Shown here: positions 23,141-33,500 of the stretch, piece by piece
How the letters are laid out: each line of letters opens with the position of its first letter
Position numbering within the stretch: the first letter of the stretch is position 1
DNA from: Sclerotiophoma versabilis
Lineage: Eukaryota > Ascomycota > Dothideomycetes > Pleosporales > Didymellaceae
Assembly (NCBI GenBank): GCA_012274445.1
Contig: JAAROD010000004.1
Location: 1,054,001 to 1,118,000, forward strand
Reading direction: 5' to 3'
Length of the DNA stretch: 64,000 bases
The notes under the pieces: model-generated
Seen by the model: the letters and a program-made list of their open reading frames with translations, nothing else
Databases searched by the model: none
What the model was told of the DNA's origin: nothing
Translations under genes and position numbers: made by a program

Positions 23141-23597
23141 TGTTACATAGCAGAGAAGGCCTACTTAGTAGCCTATATTTAGAGTGCAAATGTATATACA
23201 TTTTTGCTCTGTTTTAGCTATAATAGTTATAAGCCTAGACGCTAATACTATATAAGCAGAGGCTACGTAGATTTAGAGTTAAGTAGGTAACTAAAGCTAA
23301 GGCAACTAGTAGTAATAATCTCTATTATACTTATCTAAGTTATACTATAGCTACTAGGTACTAAGATAGTATAGTAGGCTAGATAGGTGTTAGGCCTGTC
23401 TCTACTATAAAAGTCTAAGAGACTCTTAGCTATAACTCTGTAGGCATATAGCTAGCCTTACTATATAGTCTCTACCTTTAAGCTGTTCCTCTGCCTTAAA
23501 TATAAGGGGGTGTGTTATATAGTAGAGAAGGCCTACTTAGTAGCCTAAATTTAGAGTGCAAATGTATGTATATTTTTACTCTGTTTTAGCTATAACA
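23141..23597 (+). mobile_element. TRIM-like miniature LTR element (457 bp)
   Basis: Two 85-base direct terminal repeats (23141-23225 and 23513-23597) start TGTTA and end ATAATA/ATAACA. They enclose about 290 bases with no coding capacity. A primer-site-like GTTATAAGCCTAG follows the left repeat (23226-23238), a G-rich tract (aaggggg) precedes the right one, and CCTTC is duplicated on both sides (23136-23140, 23598-23602). These are the hallmarks of a terminal-repeat retrotransposon in miniature, which must borrow its enzymes. It keeps many CA and TG dinucleotides, unlike its surroundings, so RIP has affected it little. Confidence 0.8.
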
Positions 23598-24280
23598 CCT
23601 TCTTACTTAACACAACTTTTATAGCTACTTAATATAAGTTATTTTACCTCTTTAAAGAAAGTATATAGATACTAAGCTAAAATACTTATATATAACTAGA
23701 TTACCTACCTTATAAAGATTAAGTTTCTTCTATACTTTAAAATAGCCTATAATATAGTCTTTACTTCTATTAATATCTAATAAGAGTTTTAAGGTACTAG
23801 ATTAGTTCTATTTAACCTAGAATAGGTTATTTTAACTCTTAATATAAAGCTATAGACTTTATTACTACTACTCTCTACTAATAATAAGCTCTAGTAGTTA
23901 TAAACCTCTAGTAATACTCTAGAATTTAGGTTATAATTAACTCTAATTTAAGAGAAGTATAAGAAGTAGTAGAGTAGCTTACTAAATTTTATTCTTAGCG
24001 CGCTTAGGTACTATATAAAGAAGGGAGTAATTTTATTCTATAAGCTAGTTTTAGCCTAATAGAAGATTAGTAAGGTTTAAGTAGCTAATAAAGCTACTAT
24101 ATATTAAAAGTTAAATAAAAGAAAGTAGATATAAAGAAAAAGAAAACTCTAATAGTAAGAAATAGGTAGTAATTAGTAGCTTTAAAGAAGTTTAAGGTAT
24201 ATAGTAATAGAAAGAAGCTAAAGAAGTAGTTACGCGCTAAAGTAGGTAAACTATTCTAATAATACTATAGATAGTATAAC
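23598..24280 (+). pseudogene. Fot1/pogo-like transposase relic, C-terminal part
   Basis: The frame resumes directly after the TRIM-like TSD with the conserved segment that in Fot1 relatives reads PPHSSHLLQPLDV. Here His, Gln and other RIP-prone codons are changed. The rest is the poorly conserved C-terminal tail, cut at 24280 by Copia-2. Confidence 0.7.
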
Positions 24281-24549
24281 TATAATTAAGCTTAAACAAC
24301 TATACTTAGTTAATTAATAGTATTTAATTAGTGCCTATCTAAGATTAGACAAAAGCTGTCTATTATATATATAGAAAATCTGTGTAGGTTATATAACTTA
24401 TCTAAAGTAAGCTCCTACTTACTATTAGAGTTGCTTATTACTATTATACTAATATAATAAGCTTCTAGTTAGCTCTAGAGCGGCTTATAGCTAATTCTCT
24501 AGGCTAATTAATCTCTATATAAATACCTAAGCAGCTTAATTACGTAATA
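24281..24549 (-). repeat. Copia-2 3' LTR
   Basis: 269 bases beginning TATAATTAAG and ending TACGTAATA, matching 31579-31845 and 52949-53217. Confidence 0.85.
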
Positions 24550-27500
24550 AACTCTCTAGTTATTCTCTAATTTAATAAAAGAGCAGCTAAATTATAGTTA
24601 AGTAGCTTATTTAGTAGTTTTGTAGTAGTATAGGTCCGAAATATAGGGTTAAACAGAAGTTTAAGCGCCTAAGTTACCTCTTAGTTAATCTTTTTAAATA
24701 TCTCTAGTCCTTTAAGTTTATCTTATATCCTTCTATACCTTAGTACTATAGTACTATAGCTAAAAAAAAGCTCTTTATAGTCTAGCAGGTAGCTTATTTA
24801 TAGGTCTTTTACTCTATTTAAGCTGCTTAATTACGTATAGGTTACTCTTAGGCTTAGTTAGTAGTACCTTCTTTAGTAGTAGAGCTAAATAAGCGTCTAA
24901 ATAGTTAGTTTTAAGCTTATTTCTAGCGTAGTAAGAGTTATAGTAAATAATTTAGATAGCTAACTAGGTAGCAGCTAGAGGCTAGTGTCTATAGTAAAGG
25001 TTGCGCGCTATAGGCTTAACCTTTACTAGCTCTATTAGCTATATAAGTAGGTACCCTCTTCTATTTTAATAATCTCTAAGTCTATATCTAAAATAGCTGT
25101 AAGTATACCTAAATTATATTTTAAGTAACTTATTAGTACTTTATTTACTTATTTATTAGTCTTTTAGCCTAATTAGTCTAATTAGAGGTTCTTTTTATAT
25201 CTTATACTAGTTAGGCAGTGTCTAAATAAGCTTCTCTTTATCTTTTCTATAGCTCTTTTTAAACTTTTAGCTAACTTTTATATAGAAATAATTAAAAGCC
25301 TAGTATAAAGCGCGTACTGCTGCTACTATTACTACCTACTTTACTTCTATCTATACTGCTACTACTACCTATAAGCTGCTTACTTGCCTAGCTAGCTTAG
25401 CTTTAGCTAACTAAGCTTTTTCTACTAGCCCTAGAGGCTCTGTTAGAGTCTCTAACCCTATCTCTACTACTATAACTACTACTAGTACTAGCACTAGTAG
25501 TAGTAATAATAATAATAACTCTACTATTTCTGTCCTCTACTAGAAGGGCGCTTTCTACACTACCTCTTATAGAGGTTGTATAGCTGCGCTACTAATAAGT
25601 AGTATAGCTACTCTTTACTATAATTAGCTAGGCAGCTAATAGGCTAAGAGGTATTTTTACTACACTGCTAGGCACTTATACTATAAGCTATAGGTAATTT
25701 CTAAAAATAAGCTTATAAATAGTAGTCTAACAGCTTATTTTTAGTTCTACCTCTCTTAAGCCTATTAGAGTTAAGCTGCACAATAAGCTTAGGCTTAATA
25801 GTAGAGTTACTACTAGTATAAGTAACTTATTTCTACTTATAATTTATCTTTAGTAGCTAATAAGCTTATAGCGCGTAACTAAGCTGCATATTACCTACTA
25901 GGTAATAGAAAAGCTTCTTAATAATAGTAAGATTAATATATAGAGGCTCTAGATTCTTTAGTAGAGGTAGTTTAAAGGTTAAGCTTATTAGCTACTAGTA
26001 GTGTGCTCTAATAAGCTGCCTCTAGTAGTTTAGTAAGCTTAGCCTAGGTTTTTCTCTAGAAAGAAGAGTGTCCTCTCTAGTTAGTTAAGAAATTAATCTT
26101 TTATTTATAGAACTATAACTTATATAACTTATCTTAACCTATAATAAGCTTGTTATTACCTATTAAGCTGCTTATTTAGCTATAAAATATTACTGTTAGT
26201 TACCTTATTTTCTTAGTTTAATTCTATTATCTAATTAATATACTGCCCTCTATTTATATCTAGGTAGATATTAAATAGGTTAAGATAGTCTAAAAAGCGC
26301 TTATAGGCTTGCCTAGGCAGCGCTTTTATAAGCCTGTTAGCTAGCATTTTATTAGTCTTTATATAGGTAATAATAAAGGTACTCTTAGCGTGCTCTTATT
26401 TTAACTATATATTTTATATATCTATATAGCGCAGCTAGGTAGTAAGTTACTTACTTTCTTTAACTACTAGCTAAATAGTCTGCTAGTTATTATAAAAGAT
26501 CTTCTATACTATACCTAAGTTAAGTTATAGTTTATAGAGGAATTATTTTAGAGCTATACTCTTCTTAGCTATATACTCTAAAGCTAGTAATTCTACCTCT
26601 ATAGTTAAAGTAGTTACTATAGCTTATTAAGCTACCTACTATATAATTAGACCTCTAAAGAGCTGTATAATATAGCCCTAAGAAGATTAATAGGTTAAAC
26701 TATTATTAGTAAATAAGGCGTTACTATATATAAGTAACTAGCTTCTAGAATAAGCTCTATACCTTATACCTAGGTGCTTAGTTCTATATAGGTAGCTAAG
26801 AACCTAAGCTACTGCCTTAAAGTAAGTAGCTCCTAGGTTAGTTAGATAATAGGATAGTTAAGATGCAGCATAAGCTATATCTAGACAGATTATAATAGCT
26901 ATATATAGAATAGACCTAACGTACTTCTAATAGGCTTTAATTTTCTATTTTAAAGCTTCTCTCTTATACCTAAGGAGCTTAGTTATTAGAAAAGGGGTAC
27001 TTAGAAGTAACCTCTTATCTATAACCTTAAATTTAAAAGTAAGCTTCTTAATATAGAAGTTATACGCAAGTATAATAGTATAAGTAGCTTAATTCTAAAT
27101 AATTAAAACTCTAAGGAACTATTTAGTAGCTTTATAATCTTTAATCTAATATTTACCTATAAGTAAGCTTATTAGCTGCTCTATAGCAGCTTAATTATTT
27201 TTATAATATATAAGAAGGATGTTATCTATATAGAAAAGTAGGACTATTCTCTACTTATTATTAAAGAAGAGGTAAGGCTCTTTCTTTAATAACTTTAAAC
27301 TAAGCGCCTAGAGTATACTAAACAGCTTTTTATACTATAAGACTAGTAAATTATATAGTTTATATAGAGCTTATAGTAAGTAGACTACCTAATTAGGTTT
27401 TCTAAACCTGTTAGGCAGCTTATAAAGCACCTAAGGCTAGTTCTAGTAGCTTATATTAAGAAATACGCCTGCTATATTATACTAATATAGTTTAAGGTTA

Positions 27501-30500
27501 AACTATTTAGCTATTACTACTATAGTATAAAAAGACTGCGTAGTAAGTATTATAGTATAGGTTAACTTAATTAAATTCTTAGACTATAGGTCTCTGCATA
27601 TATAAATTCTAGCTTTAGATTTTATAAAGTATTTATCTTAGTTAAACTTATATATAAAGACCTATTTAAGTAGTAAAGGCCTTTTTAAGCTGCTTAGTTA
27701 GTTAATTTCTTTTTATATATGCTTTTTAATAAGTGTTAATATTTCTTTCTTACACACCTAGTAAAATAGAGCACCTAGTAGGTAGTATATAAGCTTCTTC
27801 TATTTATTAGAGAGTAGAGAGAGCTTATTATAGTGTGTGCGCTGCTTAATTTAAGTAACTAATCTCTTAGCCTATAGAGCTAAGGTATTAATAACTATAT
27901 ATATAGTAATTAGGTCTCTTCTAAGCTCTCTATACCTTTCTATATACCTAAATAGAGGTTTAAGTATTTATAAATACTCTACTAATTAAATAAAGCTAAT
28001 TATAGTATATAGGCCTGCTTTATTAGCCTTTCTATTATCTTCTCTAAGCTTATTACGCTGTTAGTTACAGAGTTAATAGCTTAACCTAATAGCTATACCT
28101 GTGCCTCTATACCTTTCTATACTTTTTATACTTAGTTAACCTACTTCTATTACTTTCTAAGATAGTATAAAGATAATTAGAGAGCTAGGTCTAATAGGTA
28201 GATTATTACAGTTCTTAATACCTGCTAGTAAGCTCTCTTCTTTAATAGTAGAGTATACTTTCTATAAGTTACTAGACAGAGTTTCTATATAAAGAGCTTC
28301 TAGATTATTACTAAGCTGCTTATTATTAGGCTTAGGTATAGAATTAGGTAAGAGTAGACCTATATCTTATTACTCTGCGTAAATCTCTATTAGTTTACTA
28401 GCTAAGCTAACTAATTACGTAGTCTTATCTTTAGAAGCTTAATTAGTACTAGACTAGTCTTTTAGTAACTAACTTCTCTCTAGAGGTTTACCTCTAAGCT
28501 ATTACTTAGTAGGTAAGTTAAGTAATAGATCTTCTCTCTCTATAATTAGGAGCTTAATTACGTCTTCTATATATATAATTTTACTAGTTTTATAGAATAT
28601 CTTAATTATAGTAGTTACTTTTAATACTAGAATAGTATCTAACTTATCTCTGCTATAAAAGAGCTTCTTATTAAAGGTTATATTACGTGTTATAATTATC
28701 TAGTTAAGTTAAGGTACCTATATTCTATAGATATTAGTAGCTTAGTAGCCTACTAAATACCTAATATAGCCTCTTAGAGCGACTTTAAAGCCTCTTTAAT
28801 TATACCTAGCTGCTTATTCTCTATTTAAGGGGTAGGTATAGTAGCTGTATGCGTATATCCTACTCTAATTAGGTCTTAGATTAGCTGTAACTGCCCTTAC
28901 CTACTTAGGTTAGTACTAGTAGAAGTATTATATAAACTACTAGTTAAGCTGCTTATTTAGACTCTAAAGCTTATTTACGTATAATAGGCTTATATTATAG
29001 AGCTAAGCTACTGCTATAACTACTTTAGGCTAGAGCTTTTTAAGTAAGTTTAAGCTACTTCTTATCTTAATAAACTTAGTAATAATCTCTTAGCCTTTTC
29101 TTTTAGTAGCTCTGTTTAGCTTATATATATATAGTAGAACCTATTTAATATTAATTTCTACTTTAAGTGCTTAGTATTTATATAGAGAGCTTTCTTACTA
29201 TAGTAAGGTAGTAGTATTATTATTCTAGCTTATTTTACAGATACAGAGCTTATACTAGGTAGCTACCTAGCTTAAGAAATTAGTTAGAATATATAAAATC
29301 TTAATCTAAGTCTTTTCTTATAGTATGTATATAAAGAGCTTTCTACTATAGTACTTCTTAATTAAGAGTATCTATAGTTTACTACTTCTGCCTAGAGGTA
29401 TATTAAATAAGTCCTATCTAATTCTCTAGAATAGCTAAGTAGGCTTCTTATAAGGTCTGTATAAAATAACCTGCTTAGTATATATAGTTATATATACCTT
29501 ATAGTTCTTTTAGAGTATTCTACTTATATATATACTATGCACGCACTATATAAGTGCTTAAAAAGCTTCTAGGGCTAGATATTTAGCTTAGGTATGCTAT
29601 AGCTGCTCTATTAAGCTCTTAGAATATAAGTTATATAAGCGTTTTATTATTACTATATTTAATAGGCTTAGAAAGTAGTATAATAGCAGCTTATATTTAA
29701 AGAAAGTAAGGTTATAACCGTGCTACAGGGTAGTACACATAATACTTCTATTTAGATCTTTAATATAACTAATTTAAAAGGTACTATTAAGGCCTAGATA
29801 CTATACCTCTTTTTCCTATAATTAAGCTTCTAAGATTATATAAACATAGAATTCTTTTACTATAATAATATTCTAAAGAAGTAGGTTCTCTATATTTAAG
29901 CTGCGCCTTCTATAAAGAGTATTCTTAAATAAATAAACCTTTTAGCCTATAATAAAGAATACTTAGGTACCTACTTCTACTATATTTATTTAGGTAGCTA
30001 GTATAAAGGTGCTAGGTATAAGCTTATCTACGCTATTAACTAGGTAAGTAGCAGCTCTATTATCTAAAATTATACTCTTTAATAGAGAATAGGCGTTAAA
30101 GTCTATAAGGTTATAGACCCCTAGCTTCTCCTCTACCTCTAAGTTTATTAGAAGTCTTATTATTATCTTTAGGTTAATAAGAGCTGCTTAGATATTACCT
30201 AGAAACTTAGCTTTAGGTACTCTACTTATAGGTTAAGGTGTGCTGCCTGCTATAATAGCGTAGAGAGCTTATAAGTACTAGCTAAGTTACTTAATTAACT
30301 TCTTTAAGTTCTTAAAATTATTAGAGTTAAGCTTCTAAAGTATATTCTAGTAGTATAATTCCTTAAGATAGTAAGATAGTATAGATAAGCCCTTTACTAT
30401 AGTCTCTAGTACTTAGTATTTAGTTACCTTCTACTTATAGGTGTTCTTTTTCTTCTTATAAGAGTATTTATAGCTGTTACCTATAGCTAAGCAGCTTAAG

Positions 30501-31565
30501 TTACTAGTAGAAGTACTTTAGGTAATGTCTAAGTAGTTACTAAAAGTAATAAATATACTAGAGGTATTCTTTTCTACTCTTATTATATACTTATGTATTA
30601 GGCTACTAAAGACTCTACTTACTTAGTCTAAAGTAAGCGTTTTAAGCCCTAGGATAGTATCTAAGATAATTCTTTAATATATAGTATAGGCCTATTTAGA
30701 GGTAATCTTATAGCTTAATATATCTAAGAAGTCTTAGATAGTAAGCTCTCTATTAACCTCTATAAGCTTATAAGCCTTAGCTCTTATATAGAGGTATAAC
30801 TACTTCTAGTACTAGTCTTATAGAGTAGCTTATCTCTGCTTAGTAGCTCTAAGGTAAGCTCTATACTTAGCTTATACTTAGTTCTTAGTGCTAAGTAAGA
30901 TAGAAGTAAGCTTCTCTCTTAGAGCCTAGATAAGTAATTATAGAGTTATACTGTTACCTAAAATAAGCTATACTATTACTAGTAATATAATTAATAAGAA
31001 TATAGTAGTATTAACCTAGTTCTATAGCTTCTAAAGGTGCTTAGCTCTAGCTACCTACTTACTTAATTTAATTTTATACTTAGTAAGCTCCTAGTTATAT
31101 ACTTTAGTACTTAATAGAGTTAGAGTGCTATAAGGCGTGCGTATATTAATTAGCTATATTAATTAACTTTAGGTTAAGTGCGCTAGAAGCCTTTTATTAA
31201 ATATTAAGCTTTCTGCTAGTTATTTAGAAGCTCTAAAGAAATTCTCTAAGCTACCTAGTAGTAGATAAGAAGCTCTTTTATATATACTAGAAGTATCTAG
31301 AGTATCTAAGGTAACTAGATTCTATATATTACGTAGCTTAGCGTGCTATATAAGCTATATATACTAATTAGGCTAGTTAGTTTAAGACTTTAGTTAGAAG
31401 GTGCCTATAGAGATAGTTAATTAAGCTTATAAGCTATAGTTAACTAGCTTACTTATAGTAGTAATTTATAGTTACTAAGAATTTAGGTTTAATTAGAGTA
31501 GTTAAGCTATATTTAATAAGCTCTATTTAGCTAAGTATGCAGAGAGATCTACTATTCTTAGAAAG
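24550..31565 (-). pseudogene. Copia-2 gag-pol relic
   Basis: The 7-kb interior carries RIP-type stops in every frame. The best landmark is the reverse-transcriptase box near 27190-27240 on the minus strand. The remaining domains should lie between there and the primer site at 31566-31578, but I did not resolve them individually. From 24550 to about 27000 (the 3' side) RNase H would be expected; the final 2 kb has no identified domain. Confidence 0.6.
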
Positions 31566-31578
31566 CTAGGCTTATAAC
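31566..31578 (-). promoter_or_regulatory. Copia-2 primer binding site (half-tRNA iMet type)
   Basis: Minus-strand GTTATAAGCCTAG abuts the 5' LTR. Allowing C/T and G/A RIP changes it fits GTTATGAGCCC, the complement of the anticodon arm of initiator Met-tRNA, the primer type of Drosophila copia and yeast Ty5. Confidence 0.6.
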
Positions 31579-31845
31579 TATAATTAAGCTTAAAGAACTA
31601 TACTTAGTTAATTAATAGTATTTAATTAGTACCTATCTAAGATTAGATAAAAGCTATCTATTATATATAGAAAATCTATATAGGTTATATAACTTATCTA
31701 AAGTAAGCTCCTACTTACTATTAGAGTTGCTTATTACTATTATACTAATATAATAAGCTTTTAGTTAGCTCTAGAGCGGCTTATAGCTAATTCTCTAGGC
31801 TAATTAATCTCTATACAACTAACTTAGCGGCTTAATTACGTAATA
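31579..31845 (-). repeat. Copia-2 5' LTR
   Basis: 267 bases matching 24281-24549; its inner edge adjoins the primer site. Confidence 0.85.
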
Positions 31846-31850
31846 ATAAC

Positions 31851-32479
31851 TAAACAGAATATAATACGTTAATATATAAAACTAAAGTAGAAAAGGTATC
31901 TAAGTAATATTATAGCTTATTTTACCGTATATAGTACTAATTTATAGTATTTTAGGCTATAATAAGAAGAAGTTTAGTAAAGGCTTAGTAAATGTAATTC
32001 TATTACCTACTTATTCTTTTACTTATAAGGTATATTATAGGTTATATATTTTATTTATTTATACTAGTAAAAATATAGTAGTTATATATACTAGCTAGAA
32101 AAGTATATATTAGCTATTAATATAGATATTAAATAAGAGTATAAATAGAGTAATTTAATAGTATATATTTAACTTAGTATAGTTATATATTGTTATAGTT
32201 TATTATTATAGTTTAAGCTCTATACTATACTTTAAATATTTAGTAGTTTATAATACTAGCTACTTTATATTATACTAGGTATACTAAATACTTTTACTTA
32301 TACTAACTACTTACTACCTTATATACTATAACTATACTATAATATAGCCTATACTAAGAAGACTACCTACCTAAAGCTACTACTATATAAATTACTTACT
32401 ACTAAGGCTACTTATAAGTTTATAGGTAGTAAGACTATATTTAAGCTAAAGTACTACTATAAGGCTAGTAGTAAGTTAT
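31851..32479. other. Unassigned RIP-mutated stretch
   Basis: Lies between the right TSD of Copia-2 and the first LTR of Gypsy-2. It may be the 3' end of the Fot1-like element, but I see no terminal inverted repeat or domain. It is rich in short TAT/ACTA words. Confidence 0.4.
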
Positions 32480-32970
32480 TATTAAAGTTATACTTTAGTT
32501 AAAGACTATAAGTACTAATTCTATTAGTTCTTAGGTATAAACAGCGTGCAGTAAATTAGGTTAGGTTATTACCTAGTAAAACACTATAATAATAGAGGCT
32601 AATAATAAGTAGTATAGAGTAGACTATCTAGCTTAAGATTTAGTTAAGATTCTAAAGATAAACTTAATTAATAAGGTTAAATATAAACTATAAGAGTTAT
32701 ATTTCTACTAACTATATACTTACTAGGAAATAATACTTATTAATAAGTAACTAGAGTTAGTTTAATAAAATATATAGTATTACTTATTAATAAGTAATAC
32801 TATATAATACTTATTAATAAGTAAGTTATATATATTATACTTATTAATAAGCATGTTATATAACTATATAAAGAGAGATTCTTTCTAACTCTATTCTTAG
32901 TTTATAGGTAAGGGCTATAGTTAGCTACTTAATTACTATACTACTTTGCCTGTATAGAATTATAATACTA
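32480..32970 (-). repeat. Gypsy-2 3' LTR
   Basis: 491 bases matching the Gypsy-1 LTRs, including the CTTATTAATAAG palindromes. Confidence 0.8.
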
Positions 32971-33069
32971 TTCTCTTTCTTCTTAAGGTCTATTCTTAAA
33001 CTATATAACTAGAATCTAGGCTTATATAAAACTAAGCTTGTTTTTATATCTAGTAACTAGTATATTAAG

Positions 33070-33500
33070 ATGTCTTCTTATACCTATAACCTTTAACTTA
33101 GTCTAGAAATTTATTAAGCTAATACTCCTACTAAAGTTCTCTATTACTATTATTTCTTTAAAGGCTATAACTAAATACTATTAAGTGTCTAAAGTATACT
33201 AAGTATACTAAGGCTAGAAAGCCTTATATTAATATATTATTAAAGTTACTAGATTATACTTATAAAGAGTATAAAAAGAAGGTAAAAGAAGATAAAACCT
33301 TATTAGTAACTATTATTACGTAGTTATTATAAAATAAGAAGATTCTAAAATAAGATAAGAATTATATGCAGTAAAAGGCACTATATATAATAAATAGAAT
33401 AGCTAAATTAGAAAAACTAGATCTTACTAAGAAGATAGATTATCTAGTAGTATTAATAGGTATATATACCTTACCTATAACCTAGGCTACTCTTAGGCTT
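33070..33500 (+). pseudogene. Antisense Zn2Cys6/coiled-coil gene relic in Gypsy-2
   Basis: Homologue of 11090-11560 at the same place, 100 bases inside the 3' LTR and antisense to pol. Here the start ATG (33070-33072) survives. The Tyr-for-Cys stretch is shortened by a small deletion, and the basic coiled-coil segment (YKKKVKEDKTLL-like) is recognisable. Confidence 0.55.

Larger units (their letters stand above)
24281..31845 (-). mobile_element. Copia-2: RIP-inactivated Ty1/Copia element, minus strand
   Basis: LTRs at 24281-24549 and 31579-31845 are flanked by ATAAC (24276-24280 and 31846-31850). Orientation is minus. The sequence adjoining the right LTR reads GTTATAAGCCTAG on the minus strand (31578-31566), a half-tRNA(iMet)-type primer site. 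Near 27190-27240 the minus strand gives the RT motif FYIDN-ILLIY (FYIDD expected). Net length 7565 bases. It sits in the tail of the Fot1-like transposase. A second copy starts at 52949. Confidence 0.85.
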
